Origin: Bacteroidales bacterium
Lineage (GTDB): Bacteria > Bacteroidota > Bacteroidia > Bacteroidales > UBA7960
Assembly (NCBI GenBank): GCA_007118495.1
Contig: SKRM01000031.1
Span: 1-64,000, forward strand
Length of the DNA stretch: 64,000 nt
Reading direction: 5' to 3'
A program made the position numbers and the translations under genes. Below the pieces are notes generated by a model. It was not told the DNA's origin. It saw nothing but the letters and a program-made list of their open reading frames with translations, and ran no database searches. This document shows positions 52,201 to 60,752 of the stretch, one piece after another (position 1 is the stretch's first letter; each line of letters opens with the position of its first letter).

Positions 52201-52535
52201 TGTTCCGCAACCTGGATATTGGACCGCTGATCGGTACCACCACCTGGGGTGGATTGGTCGGGATCTGGGACACACCTTCATTTGTGGATGGGGGCAGTAT
52301 GATGGCCCCAAGGGGCGGTTTTTTTGATACAGATGGCCAATGGGCTGTTGAGGCCGAAGGGGTTGCTCCTGACATTGAGGTTGAGCAAACTCCTGCACTC
52401 GTTATACAGGGGAGGGATCCCCAGCTTGAAAGGGCGGTTGCAGAAGCACTGCGCCTGCTCGAAACTGAAGCCATAGAACTTAAACCCGAACCTGCACCTC
52501 CTATCCGCTATCGCAGGCCTGAACCCCGTAACTAA
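49293..52535 (+). CDS. Tricorn-like S41 protease
   Basis: A 1080-aa exported relative of archaeal tricorn protease. After a signal peptide (LVSMVLGLWGTFVHAG) come two beta-propeller blocks rich in PD40 repeats (LPHISPDGSLVAFT, YPVWSPDGSQIAWF). Then follow a core domain with a His in VAIGHSYVRGGDMPG, a PDZ-like segment (GLHVNEGDYIIEVNGVRV) and the C-terminal S41 domain with NNGGGSAADYM and the nucleophile Ser in NERAGSGGDLLPY. It probably degrades peptides in the periplasm. A Na+-dependent transporter gene starts 6 bp downstream, which links peptide cleavage to amino-acid uptake. Confidence 0.94.
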   Translation: MIARFFLVSMVLGLWGTFVHAGEGTLLLRQPTISDNHIVFVYANDLWVVDRYGGDATRLTSNEGSESLPHISPDGSLVAFTAEYDGNTDVYVVPIEGGQPKRLTWHPGADLVRGWTPDGQKVLFTSGRESAPTRESRFYVVDKEGGMPEVLPIPRASRGRLSPDGRFIAYQEVGFIDPEWRNYRAGQAKPIWIVSLDDYSLITTPQTDGERHMNPIWLGNTVYFISERDYAANIWSYDMDTRSLKQLTFHTDFDVKNIDAGGGIIVYEQGGALHLLNPSTGKHEPLVIHVRGDFHWSRTRWMDVPAGGLQNPSLSPNGKRALFEYRGEIFTVPKEHGDSRNITNSPGVADRYPVWSPDGSQIAWFADKGGEYQLMIGDQFGMEKPRMIALPDPSFFFRPAWSPDGKYIAYTDTHLNLYVVQLETGQIRLVDTDRYVTPERTMNPVWSPDSRWIAYAHTLESMFKAIVLYNVETGQRIQATDGMADAITPVWDAGGEYLYFLASTDFGPNTGWLDMSAYDSPVTRSLYVMVLASDGKSPLLPLSDEEEKQDKGVDSGNTEVIVRIDEEGLMERLVAVDIPARNYTGLVSGPKGFVFYTQSVPNQQGLSLHRYNFGTRKSELFLNNIIVAVTSADRKSLLYRSGSTWGIVDAGGRIPGSGDGRLEAASRIRLRIDPVEEWKQIFHEGWRLQRDFLYVDNVHGAPWNDVYQWYRPWVDHVQHRSDLNYVIEIMGGEVAIGHSYVRGGDMPGVDRIPVGLLGADYEVVDGHYRIAKIYTGEQWNPGLSAPLSVPGLHVNEGDYIIEVNGVRVEPGVNLYSYFEGTANRQTKIRLNNRPVIEGSRTITVVPIANENQLRLMDWVEGNRRLVDELSGGQLAYVYLPNTSGAGYQFFNRYYFAQQDRKGAVIDERNNGGGSAADYMVDIMARQLHGYFNSRAADRRPFTTPMAGIWGPKVMIINERAGSGGDLLPYMFRNLDIGPLIGTTTWGGLVGIWDTPSFVDGGSMMAPRGGFFDTDGQWAVEAEGVAPDIEVEQTPALVIQGRDPQLERAVAEALRLLETEAIELKPEPAPPIRYRRPEPRN

Positions 52536-52541
52536 TACATA

Positions 52542-54035
52542 ATGTCAGCAGATCTTTCGGTAAATCAACGTTTTGGAACCAGGGCCGGGTTATTACTGAG
52601 TGCCCTGGGTATCGCAGTAGGAACTGGAAATATTTGGAGATTTCCGCGAATTGCCGCCCAAAGTGGTGGCGACGAAGGAGCAGGGGCATTGATTCTTGCC
52701 TGGGTTATCTTTCTATTACTTTGGAGTGTACCCCTGATTATTGCCGAATACATGATCGGCCGGCGGCACCGCTTTGGTGTCGTAGGGTCGTTTGTTAAAG
52801 GCATAGGCAAACGTTTTGCATGGATGGGAGCCTTTGTGGCATTTGTTGCCACGGCCATAGGGTTCTTTTATGCCGTTATCGTTGGCTGGGCCATGTATTA
52901 TTTTATTCAGATGTTATTTTTTCCACTCCCTGCAACCAATACTGAGTCACTTGTGATATGGGAACAATTTCAGTCATCACACTGGCCTTTTGTTATGCAC
53001 TTTCTTGCCATAGCTGCAGGAGGAATTGCCATCTGGAAGGGCGTCAGGTCTATTGAAAAAATCAATAAGATCCTGATCCCCACACTGATTGTTATCATTT
53101 TTATAGCTGTGATAAGGGCCATATCCCTTCCTGGATCGGGTGAGGGGATAGCCTACCTTTTCCGCATTGAATGGAGTCAGTTGAGAACCCCGGATATTTG
53201 GTTGCAGGCACTGACCCAAAATGCGTGGGATACAGGAGCGGGGTGGGGTTTATTCCTGTCTTATGCTGCTTATATGCATGTCAAGCATGGTACTGTTAAA
53301 AACGCCTTTATAACAGGTTTTGGAAACAATATCATATCGCTTCTGATGGCCACTATGATTTTTGGAACAGTATTTTCTGTTCTGCAGCACGGATCAGGTT
53401 ATGCCGATGCTGAAGTTCTCGAGGTAATGAGAACCAGTGGTCCGGCGTCGACCGGGCTAACCTTTATCTGGATGCCACAGCTGTTCTCTCTGATGGGCGC
53501 TGGCGGAATACTGGCCATTCTGTTCTTTCTTGGCCTGGCCTGTGCAGGTTTTTCTTCTCTGATGTCAATGCTCGAATTATCTACCAGGGCATTGGTTGAC
53601 AGAGGTGTTAGCAGAAAGAAGGCTGTGTTGATTATTGTGGCATTTGTGTATCTTTTGGGCGTGCCTTCAGCCATGAGCCTGAATGTACTCAGTAACCAGG
53701 ATTTTGTATGGGGCCTGGGCCTCATGATTTCAGGAGTGTTTATAGCATTTTTCTGTATCAGGTACGGATTGGAAAAGTTGAAAAATGACACCGAGTTAGC
53801 ACCGGGTGACTGGCCGCTTGGCCGGTGGTGGAATATCCTGATCAGGTATTTTGTGCCTGCGGCGGGGCTTATACTCCTGCTCTGGTGGATGTGGCTTTCA
53901 GTAACCCAGTTTGCTCCTGAAACCTGGTATAATCCGCTTGACCCATTCAGCCTGATGACCGTATTACTGCAATGGGGAGTGGTAATAACCCTTTTTGTGC
54001 TGTTCAATAAGAAGCTGGGTAAGCTCTATGGCTGA
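52542..54035 (+). CDS. Sodium-dependent transporter, NSS/SNF family
   Basis: A 497-aa membrane transporter of the neurotransmitter:sodium symporter family (LeuT fold), with about 12 helices. The N-terminal signature GIAVGTGNIWRFPRIAAQSG covers the first Na+ and substrate site. Downstream are EYMIGRRHRFG and AWDTGAGWGLFLSYAAYM. Bacterial members take up amino acids or indole compounds. Placed directly after the tricorn-like protease and before a peptidyl-dipeptidase, it probably imports the products of peptide breakdown. Confidence 0.95.
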   Translation: MSADLSVNQRFGTRAGLLLSALGIAVGTGNIWRFPRIAAQSGGDEGAGALILAWVIFLLLWSVPLIIAEYMIGRRHRFGVVGSFVKGIGKRFAWMGAFVAFVATAIGFFYAVIVGWAMYYFIQMLFFPLPATNTESLVIWEQFQSSHWPFVMHFLAIAAGGIAIWKGVRSIEKINKILIPTLIVIIFIAVIRAISLPGSGEGIAYLFRIEWSQLRTPDIWLQALTQNAWDTGAGWGLFLSYAAYMHVKHGTVKNAFITGFGNNIISLLMATMIFGTVFSVLQHGSGYADAEVLEVMRTSGPASTGLTFIWMPQLFSLMGAGGILAILFFLGLACAGFSSLMSMLELSTRALVDRGVSRKKAVLIIVAFVYLLGVPSAMSLNVLSNQDFVWGLGLMISGVFIAFFCIRYGLEKLKNDTELAPGDWPLGRWWNILIRYFVPAAGLILLLWWMWLSVTQFAPETWYNPLDPFSLMTVLLQWGVVITLFVLFNKKLGKLYG

Positions 54036-54057
54036 TCAATGATATGCATAAATTAGC

Positions 54058-54065
54058 TATCTTTG
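54058..54065 (+). promoter_or_regulatory. -7 box before the M3 peptidase gene
   Basis: TATCTTTG matches TAnnTTTG, giving a leader of about 32 bases. No -33 TTTG is seen at the expected distance. Confidence 0.4.
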
Positions 54066-54103
54066 CTCCCAACCAATTATAAACCATAACAAATAACCAA
54101 CGT

Positions 54104-56203
54104 ATGAAACGCTTATTGTTTTTTCTAATCCCATTGACTATGATGTTTGCCGGATGTGCTGACAGGTCTGATAATCCGTTTTTTGCGGATAAATACAACA
54201 CCCCGTTTGAGGTTCCTCCTTTTGATAAAATAGATAACGAGCATTATCTGCCCGCCATCGAAGAAGGAATCAAAAGGCACAGGGCCGAGATTGATGCCAT
54301 TATCAACAACCCCGAACCACCAACTTTTGAAAATACAATTGTGGCGTATGATCAGGCCGGCGAAATGCTAAGCAGGGTCAATGCCGTTTTTGGAGGTTTG
54401 CGCAGCGCAGAAATCAACCCCCGCATGCAGGAAATTGCCCGCGAGACAACTCCGATGCTCTCTGCGCATTCAAATTCTATCCGCATGGATCAGGATCTTT
54501 TTGCAAGGATCGCTGCCGTTTATGAGCAACGCCATGAGCTTGGCCTTGACCTTGAACAGATGCGTGTTGTTGAAATGTATTACCGTGATTTTGAAAGAAG
54601 TGGTGCAGCCCTGCCTGAAGCAGAACGCGAGAGGCTAACGCAGCTGAGTGAGCGTATGTCAATGATATCTTTGCAATTGGGTGAGAATGTCCTCGCTGAA
54701 ACCAACGCCTTTCAGCTAAGGCTTGAAACGGAAGAAGATCTGGCAGGTCTGCCTGAAAGCGTAAGATCTTCAGCCGCTGACGCAGCCCGCAGTGCAGGTG
54801 TTGATGCACTTGGCATCGTAACTCTGCATAATCCAAGCTGGATTCCTTTTTTAATGCACTCTGAGAGAAGAGATCTGAGAGAGAAGGTGTTCACAGCCTA
54901 TTTTATGCGTGGTGACAATGACAATGAGAATGACAACAAAGATTTGTTTGCTGAGCTGATGCAAACCCGCCAGGAAATGTCAAGACTTTTGGGCTATAAC
55001 AATTATGCAGAATTTTTCCAGGCCATTCAGATGGCCGAACATCCGGAAAATGTGTATGACTTTCTTTATGAGATTTGGGAGCCTTCATTGGCAAGGGCCA
55101 AGAGCGAGCGTGACCAGATGCAACGCATAGCTGACCGTGAAGGCGCTAATTTCAGGCTGGAGCCATGGGATTGGTGGTTCTATGCAGAGAAACTTCGCAA
55201 AGAACTTTATGATCTGGATGATTCAGAACTCAGACCTTACTTCCCCATTGACAGGGTTCGTGACGGAAATTTCTTGCTTGCCAATAAATTGTTTGGGTTG
55301 ACTTTTGAATACAGACCTGAAGTGCCTGTTTATCATGAAGAAGTAGAAGCTTTTGAGGTGTTTGACAGAGATGGTAGCCACCTGGGTATCCTTTTCATTG
55401 ATCCGCATCCCCGTCCGGGTAAGCGTGGTGGAGCATGGTGTGGTACATACCGCAGTGGCTCATACCAAAACGGTGAAAAAATATATCCCATTGTTACCAT
55501 TGTTATGAATTTTAGCCGTCCCTCAGGTGACAGGCCAGCACTGCTGACCTTTGATGAAACCACCACTTATTATCATGAGTTTGGCCATGCATTGCATAAC
55601 TTTTTTGCCGATGGACGTTATAGCCGTACTTCAAGAAGTGTACCAAGAGATTTCGTAGAGCTGCCATCACAGGTACTTGAAAACTGGGCTGCCCATCCGG
55701 ATTTCTTAAACAAATATGCACTACATTATCAAACAGGCCAACCCATGCCTGAAGAGCTCCAGCAACGCTTGCTGAACTCACAGTTGTTCAACCAGGGATT
55801 TGCCATGACAGAGTATCTGGCTGCAGCCATCCTGGATATGGACTGGCACACCACAGAGCACGGCAGCGAAATTGACGTTCGTGCATTTGAGAAAGCATCG
55901 CTTGGCCGTATTGGCCTTATTGATGAGATCAAGCCACGTTACCGTACCACCTATTTCAACCACATCTTTGGCACCGGGTATGCAGCGGGCTACTATGTCT
56001 ATCGTTGGGCGGGAGTTCTTGATGCTGATGCATTCCAGGCGTTTGTTGATTCAGGTGATCTGTATAACCAGCAACTGGCTGAAAGTTTCCGTAAATATAT
56101 CCTGGCTGAGAATGCCCTTAGAGATGGAATGGAAGCTTATATTAAGTTCCGTGGTCAGGAGCCTGATATCACACCTTTTTTGAGTCGTTATGGCTTAAAT
56201 TAA
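54104..56203 (+). CDS. dcp: M3-family peptidyl-dipeptidase lipoprotein
   Basis: A 699-aa Dcp/oligopeptidase A-type metallopeptidase. A lipoprotein signal (LLFFLIPLTMMFAGC) places it on the envelope. The zinc motif is TTYYHEFGHALHNFF (HEFGH at about 490), preceded by the family segment KRGGAWCGTYRSGSYQ and followed by the tyrosine-rich HIFGTGYAAGYYVYRWAG. M3 enzymes remove C-terminal dipeptides or cleave short oligopeptides. It completes a protease-transporter-peptidase set and ends at a terminator. Confidence 0.95.
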   Translation: MKRLLFFLIPLTMMFAGCADRSDNPFFADKYNTPFEVPPFDKIDNEHYLPAIEEGIKRHRAEIDAIINNPEPPTFENTIVAYDQAGEMLSRVNAVFGGLRSAEINPRMQEIARETTPMLSAHSNSIRMDQDLFARIAAVYEQRHELGLDLEQMRVVEMYYRDFERSGAALPEAERERLTQLSERMSMISLQLGENVLAETNAFQLRLETEEDLAGLPESVRSSAADAARSAGVDALGIVTLHNPSWIPFLMHSERRDLREKVFTAYFMRGDNDNENDNKDLFAELMQTRQEMSRLLGYNNYAEFFQAIQMAEHPENVYDFLYEIWEPSLARAKSERDQMQRIADREGANFRLEPWDWWFYAEKLRKELYDLDDSELRPYFPIDRVRDGNFLLANKLFGLTFEYRPEVPVYHEEVEAFEVFDRDGSHLGILFIDPHPRPGKRGGAWCGTYRSGSYQNGEKIYPIVTIVMNFSRPSGDRPALLTFDETTTYYHEFGHALHNFFADGRYSRTSRSVPRDFVELPSQVLENWAAHPDFLNKYALHYQTGQPMPEELQQRLLNSQLFNQGFAMTEYLAAAILDMDWHTTEHGSEIDVRAFEKASLGRIGLIDEIKPRYRTTYFNHIFGTGYAAGYYVYRWAGVLDADAFQAFVDSGDLYNQQLAESFRKYILAENALRDGMEAYIKFRGQEPDITPFLSRYGLN

Positions 56204-56224
56204 CTTCATATTGACATTGTCAAT

Positions 56225-56262
56225 AAAAATGGGGCGACTGGTGCAGTTGCCCCATTTTTATT
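56225..56262 (+). terminator. Intrinsic terminator after the M3 peptidase
   Basis: AAAATGGGGC and GCCCCATTTTT form the stem, extended by an ACT/AGT pair across one mismatch, with loop ggtgc and a T-rich tail. It starts about 20 bases after the stop codon. Confidence 0.85.
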
Positions 56263-56388
56263 TACCTTTATGCGTTCATCTGTTAGTAATTTTTATTTTT
56301 CGGTCAGATGAAGCTTGCCATGCACCAGGCAACGTTGTGTGTGACTAACAATCTGGCATGGCTCGGTTCATCCAATCAAGCAATTATC

Positions 56389-57075
56389 ATGGCTCTCGAT
56401 ACCATAATTGAACTGCAGGACGTGTCGGTATTTCAAAAGAATATACTGGTGCTTTCAAATGTTTCCCTGCAAATTGAAAGGGGTCAGTTTTGTTACCTGA
56501 TAGGGCGAACTGGTTCAGGGAAAAGCAGTTTGTTAAAAATTCTCTATGCTGACCTCCCTATGGTTGATGGGTCTGGTCGGGTGGCAGGGGTAGATTTGTT
56601 TGGGATCAAAGATAAAGAGATACCTTTTCTCAGACGAAAAATCGGAATTGTATTTCAAGACTTTCAGCTGCTTACAGATCGGTCTATTAAAGACAATCTG
56701 CTATTTGTCATGAAGGCAACAGGCTGGCGTGATAAAATCGCCATGGAAGAACGTATGGAAGACGTGTTGGAAAAAGTGGGACTGCAAACCAAGGGCTTTA
56801 AAATGCCACATCAGCTTTCAGGTGGGGAACAACAGCGGGTGGTTATTGCCAGGGCCCTGATCAATGACCCCGATATCATTCTGGCCGATGAGCCTACCGG
56901 TAACCTCGACCCAGAGACCAGTGAGGGCATTATGCAGTTGATGTTTGATATCAGTACCTCGGGTCGAAGTGTGCTGATGGCCACCCACGATTATACTTTG
57001 TTCAATAAGTTTCCTGCACATATTTTTAAGTGCGAGGGAGGTAAGGTGGTTGAATTGCCTAAAGAAAGTCTCTGA
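56389..57075 (+). CDS. ftsE: FtsE-type cell-division ABC ATPase
   Basis: A 228-aa ABC ATPase. I chose the start at 56389 because [20 protein letters not shown] is the FtsE-like N-terminus; an earlier start adds 27 unsupported residues. Walker A is GRTGSGKSS, the Q-loop segment is [12 protein letters not shown], the signature LSGGEQQR and Walker [13 protein letters not shown]. FtsE normally pairs with FtsX to activate cell-wall hydrolases at the septum, but no ftsX is next to it. The last 17 bases overlap the convergent glycosyltransferase gene. Confidence 0.9.
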   Translation: MALDTIIELQDVSVFQKNILVLSNVSLQIERGQFCYLIGRTGSGKSSLLKILYADLPMVDGSGRVAGVDLFGIKDKEIPFLRRKIGIVFQDFQLLTDRSIKDNLLFVMKATGWRDKIAMEERMEDVLEKVGLQTKGFKMPHQLSGGEQQRVVIARALINDPDIILADEPTGNLDPETSEGIMQLMFDISTSGRSVLMATHDYTLFNKFPAHIFKCEGGKVVELPKESL

Positions 57076-58183
57076 AAATTTCCTTAAGCCGGGATTCTTC
57101 TTTTTCCCAGCACAAATCACGGGCAGCCACCAGACAATTTTCGCCCCAATTTTTTAGTCTCTCCTTATCGGCAAGCATATCGGCGATGGCTTTTGCAATG
57201 TCAGCAGGTTCATGTGATGAAATAACCATACCGGTATTGTACTTGCTGACGATTGCCGACACTTCAGGCAGGTCAGAAACCAACTGGGGGGTTCCGGCCA
57301 TAATGTAGTCAAATAATTTATTAGGTAAGCTGTAAAGGTAGTTTAGGCTTATACCCTTATCAAGACTGATGCCTATGCTGGCATGAGATGTGTATTCGTG
57401 CAGAAGTTCAGAAGTCATCCTGTCAAAAAATAAAACACTATCATGCAGTTGTTCTTCAGCAGCCATTTTTTTAAGGGCCGGTAGCACATCGCCAGATCCG
57501 ATAATCAGTAATACAACATGTTTTAGTCCGTAACGTGGATGCATGGCAAGCAAAAGCTCTTCTGCCCCCCTTTCCATATTTATCCCGCTACCCTGAAGAA
57601 TTATAAAGTCTTTCAGTGGCGGCAGGCTTAGTTCGTCGGCAGGAATTCTTGATACAGGCTTTTTGAAGTAGGGCAGATTTCTCACTACTACCGCTTTGAT
57701 TCCGTATTCTTTTTCATACAATGCGGCAATGGAATCATTTACGGTGATCATATGTTTCTGCCTTGTGATAAGGCATTTTTCGAGGGTTTTCCAGAACCAT
57801 TTAACAATTGGCCGGTCTCTGAGTTCAGGTGAACCTGTGAAATACTCATGGCTGTCGTATATGAGTGGGATACCCTTGATTCGGGCAGCCAGGTAGTTGG
57901 GAAGCAGGGTGTCCAGATCATTGGCAACAAGCAACTGGTATTTGGCGGTGAGCAGATAAAAAAACAGACGCAGGTTATACTCTGCATAAAAAAGGAATCC
58001 GCTCTGGAATAAAAGTCGTAAACGCCTTATGCTGGCATGTGGTTGATTGAAAGCCTTGCTGTCGGGCCTCATAACACCTGTCAGGCTGACCTGGAATCCC
58101 ATCGCGTGAAGGGTCTGTGACACCCTGTTCACCCGTTGGTCAGTATAAAGGTCATTGCTTACTGACAGATGTATCTTTTTCAT
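57059..58183 (-). CDS. Glycosyltransferase family 4-like protein
   Basis: A 374-aa GT-B glycosyltransferase. The N-terminal acceptor half contains DLYTDQRVNRVSQTLHAMG and YDSHEYFTGSPEL. The C-terminal donor half contains ILQGSGINMERGAEELL, VLLIIGSGD and the SLPNKLFDYIMAGTPQLVS segment with the conserved donor-site region. The sugar is unknown; surface polysaccharide or glycolipid synthesis is likely. Its first codon overlaps the end of the NhaC gene by four bases, so the two are translationally coupled. Confidence 0.92.
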   Translation of the reverse strand: MKKIHLSVSNDLYTDQRVNRVSQTLHAMGFQVSLTGVMRPDSKAFNQPHASIRRLRLLFQSGFLFYAEYNLRLFFYLLTAKYQLLVANDLDTLLPNYLAARIKGIPLIYDSHEYFTGSPELRDRPIVKWFWKTLEKCLITRQKHMITVNDSIAALYEKEYGIKAVVVRNLPYFKKPVSRIPADELSLPPLKDFIILQGSGINMERGAEELLLAMHPRYGLKHVVLLIIGSGDVLPALKKMAAEEQLHDSVLFFDRMTSELLHEYTSHASIGISLDKGISLNYLYSLPNKLFDYIMAGTPQLVSDLPEVSAIVSKYNTGMVISSHEPADIAKAIADMLADKERLKNWGENCLVAARDLCWEKEESRLKEIFRDFL

Positions 58184-59640
58184 GGCTGGGGAGGCTTTTC
58201 ACCTTTTTTGAATCTTGCAATACGGATATTCAGGTAGGCGAATAATATGGTCATGAAAGGGCTGATAAGGTTAAAGAATGCGTAGGGGAGAAAGGCCAGG
58301 GTTGATACGCCAAGAACGGTTGATTGTGTTGCACCGCAGGTATTCCAGGGTACAAGAACCGAAGTTACCGTACCACTGTCTTCAAGTGTGCGGCTTAGGT
58401 TTTGCGGTTTTAACCCCCTTTTTTTGTATGTGTCGGCAAACATGCGGCCAGGAACCACAATGGCCAGGTATTGATCGCTGGCTGTAAGGTTGAAGAAAAT
58501 ACAGGTTCCGGCAGTGGAGGCTACCAATGAGCCCGTATTGTGTGCCAGTTTGATGACAGACTCGGTGATTCGTTTCAGCAGGCCGCTTGACTCCATAATG
58601 CCGCCAAAAATCATGGCACAGATAATGAGCCAGACAGTATTTAGCATCCCACTCATGCCCCCGGTTTCGAGCAGGCTGTTTACCATTTCATGGTCGGTTG
58701 TTATAGAGATATCGGTGTACATGGCCTTCATGATGGCAATGTAGGCAGCAATATGGAATTTGTCATCCATGCCACTTACCTGTTCAATAATATGTGGCTG
58801 AAAGATCAGGGCAAAAAGCGCACCTGCAAGGGTTCCGGCCAGCAAGGCAGGCAGGGCGGGTACTTTCCGTATGATTAAGGTTATGACAAGTGCGGGTACA
58901 AGAAAAAGCACCGGTGATACAAAAAAAGTTCCCTTGATGGCCTGCAGAACCGGTTGTATGTCGTTGATTACACCGTCTTGTGAACGAGTCAGCCCAATGA
59001 TGGTGAATAAGATAAGTGCAATAGTAATAGAGGGAACCGTTGTCCATGCCATGTAACGGATATGGGTAAAAAGATCAGTGCCAGCCATGGCGGGTGCCAG
59101 GTTGGTTGTATCTGAAAGCGGTGACATTTTGTCTCCAAAATAAGCTCCTGATATGATGGCGCCTCCAATGATTCCTTCAGGTATACCCAGGGTCCGTCCT
59201 ATACCAAGCAATGCCACGCCAAGGGTTGCAACCGTACTCCAACTACTGCCTGTGGCCAGTGAAACGATGGCACTCACTATACATGCAGCCACAAGAAATA
59301 TGGTTGGATTCAGTATCTGAAGGCCATAATATATCATAGACGGCACAATGCCGCTGAGCAGCCAGGTGCCTGCCAGAGATCCGATGAGAAGCAGTATGAG
59401 TATGGCAGACATAGCTGAGCCAATGGCCTTGACAATACCCTTATGCAATGTTTCCCACTGGTGGCCTAGCCTGATTGAAACAATGGCGGCCATGGCTGCT
59501 GAAAGAATCAGGACTATTTGGTTTGACCCGGCCAGGGCATCATCTCCAAATATGAAAACATTGATAGAGATTAGCGCAGTGAGGAATATAACTGGAATTA
59601 AGGCCTCTATGAGTTTGGGTCTCCTGGTGGTTGTGCCCAT
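58180..59640 (-). CDS. nhaC: NhaC-family Na+/H+ antiporter
   Basis: A 486-aa membrane protein with about 12 helices of the NhaC antiporter family, exchanging Na+ for H+ at the inner membrane. Family landmarks are AIVSLATGSSWSTVATLGVALLG, GAIISGAYFGDKMSPLSDTTN and SGTVTSVLVPWNTCGATQ. It could recycle Na+ imported by the sodium-coupled amino-acid transporter in this window, though they are not in one operon. Some relatives exchange organic acids, so substrate is not proved. Confidence 0.93.
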   Translation of the reverse strand: MGTTTRRPKLIEALIPVIFLTALISINVFIFGDDALAGSNQIVLILSAAMAAIVSIRLGHQWETLHKGIVKAIGSAMSAILILLLIGSLAGTWLLSGIVPSMIYYGLQILNPTIFLVAACIVSAIVSLATGSSWSTVATLGVALLGIGRTLGIPEGIIGGAIISGAYFGDKMSPLSDTTNLAPAMAGTDLFTHIRYMAWTTVPSITIALILFTIIGLTRSQDGVINDIQPVLQAIKGTFFVSPVLFLVPALVITLIIRKVPALPALLAGTLAGALFALIFQPHIIEQVSGMDDKFHIAAYIAIMKAMYTDISITTDHEMVNSLLETGGMSGMLNTVWLIICAMIFGGIMESSGLLKRITESVIKLAHNTGSLVASTAGTCIFFNLTASDQYLAIVVPGRMFADTYKKRGLKPQNLSRTLEDSGTVTSVLVPWNTCGATQSTVLGVSTLAFLPYAFFNLISPFMTILFAYLNIRIARFKKGEKPPQP

Positions 59641-59685
59641 GCGGTCGGATATAGGGAATTGGTGTATTTATACGTGCTTCAAAAC

Positions 59686-59707
59686 CCCGTAAAATAACGG
59701 GATTTTT
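59686..59707 (+). terminator. Weak hairpin between dus and nhaC
   Basis: CCCGT (59686-59690) pairs with ACGGG (59697-59701) around a six-base loop, followed by seven T on the plus strand. Minus-strand transcription from dus would meet the same stem with a weaker G-T-rich tail (GTTTTG). It may partly separate dus from nhaC. Confidence 0.4.
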
Positions 59708-59743
59708 TTCACATGAGCAAACTATGGAGATACTTTTCTGTAT

Positions 59744-60748
59744 CTAGAACTTTGTGGATAATTTCTTGAAATATGATTCAAGCTCCTGATCTGAAGCAAA
59801 AGCCTGTTCTAAGGCAAAAGCGATTGACTCCGTATATGTATGCCTGGTTTTTGCCCGCTTGATGCGTTTAAAGACATCTGATCCATTTGAAAAAACACCT
59901 GCCATATAATACCAGATGGCTTTAAGCATGCCCAGGCTTCTTTTTTCCTGACCTGATGACATGTAATATGACCAAAGTTCGTGGTGGAAATCACCTAATA
60001 TATTCCTTTTTTGCTGGTCACTGTATATAACCCCCCTGATCTCTGAAGGGAGAAAAGGGTTGATCAGTACTCCGCGTCCCAGCATCCAGCTGCTCACATC
60101 GGGCAGCAACTCCCTTAGCTGATTATATCGGGAGAGGTTAAAAACATCTCCGTTATAGATCAGCTTATGTTGGGTGCGCGTGGTTGCTTCAAGAAAAGCA
60201 TCTGTTGAGGCTTGTCCGCCGTATGCCTGAAGCCCGGTTCGCGGGTGGAGGATTATATGCTTAAGGGGATATGCATTCAGAACAGACAGTACCTGCCCGA
60301 TTTCTGAGGCATCTTTGTACCCCAGACGCATTTTAATGGATAGGTTGATGCTGATATTTGGATAAACTTCATGAAGTATCTGATCAATTTCTGCCGGATA
60401 TGGCAGCATACCACATCCCCTTTTTTTGTTGGCAATGCGGGCAAAGGGGCAACCCAAATTCCAGTTCAGGTGATCAAAACCCGCATCTTCAATAGCTTTG
60501 GCATACAGGATAATTTCTTTGGCATTGTTTCCAATAATTTGTGGTACTGTGGGTGAAAGCATGCTTTCATATGGGAGGATATCTGCCAGCTTTCCAGGGC
60601 TGATCTTATGTTCTCCAATTCCACTGACAAATGGGGCATATGCCTCATTAAAGTATCCAAAGTGTCTTGACAATGCATTTCGGTAAGCCTTAACGGTAAT
60701 ACCCCTGAACGGGGCGATGAGAATATCGGATGTGTTTGTGGCAGGCAT
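59744..60748 (-). CDS. dus: tRNA-dihydrouridine synthase
   Basis: A 334-aa FMN-dependent enzyme that reduces uridines in the tRNA D-loop. The start at 60748 (MPATNTSDILIAPFRGITVKA) puts the beta-strand 1 motif APFRG in place and lies five bases after the preceding gene's stop; the longer frame would overlap that gene. The catalytic Cys is in WNLGCPFARIANKKRG, followed by SIKMRLGYKD and IILHPRT. The segment after the catalytic Cys reads RGCGMLPYP, a little unlike the common GGAALL. Which D-loop position it modifies is not clear. Confidence 0.92.
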   Translation of the reverse strand: MPATNTSDILIAPFRGITVKAYRNALSRHFGYFNEAYAPFVSGIGEHKISPGKLADILPYESMLSPTVPQIIGNNAKEIILYAKAIEDAGFDHLNWNLGCPFARIANKKRGCGMLPYPAEIDQILHEVYPNISINLSIKMRLGYKDASEIGQVLSVLNAYPLKHIILHPRTGLQAYGGQASTDAFLEATTRTQHKLIYNGDVFNLSRYNQLRELLPDVSSWMLGRGVLINPFLPSEIRGVIYSDQQKRNILGDFHHELWSYYMSSGQEKRSLGMLKAIWYYMAGVFSNGSDVFKRIKRAKTRHTYTESIAFALEQAFASDQELESYFKKLSTKF

Positions 60749-60752
60749 GTGT

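Noticed and set aside
53399-54007. 202-codon open frame opposite the Na+ transporter
   Set aside because: Shadow of the transporter gene; no start context or domain.
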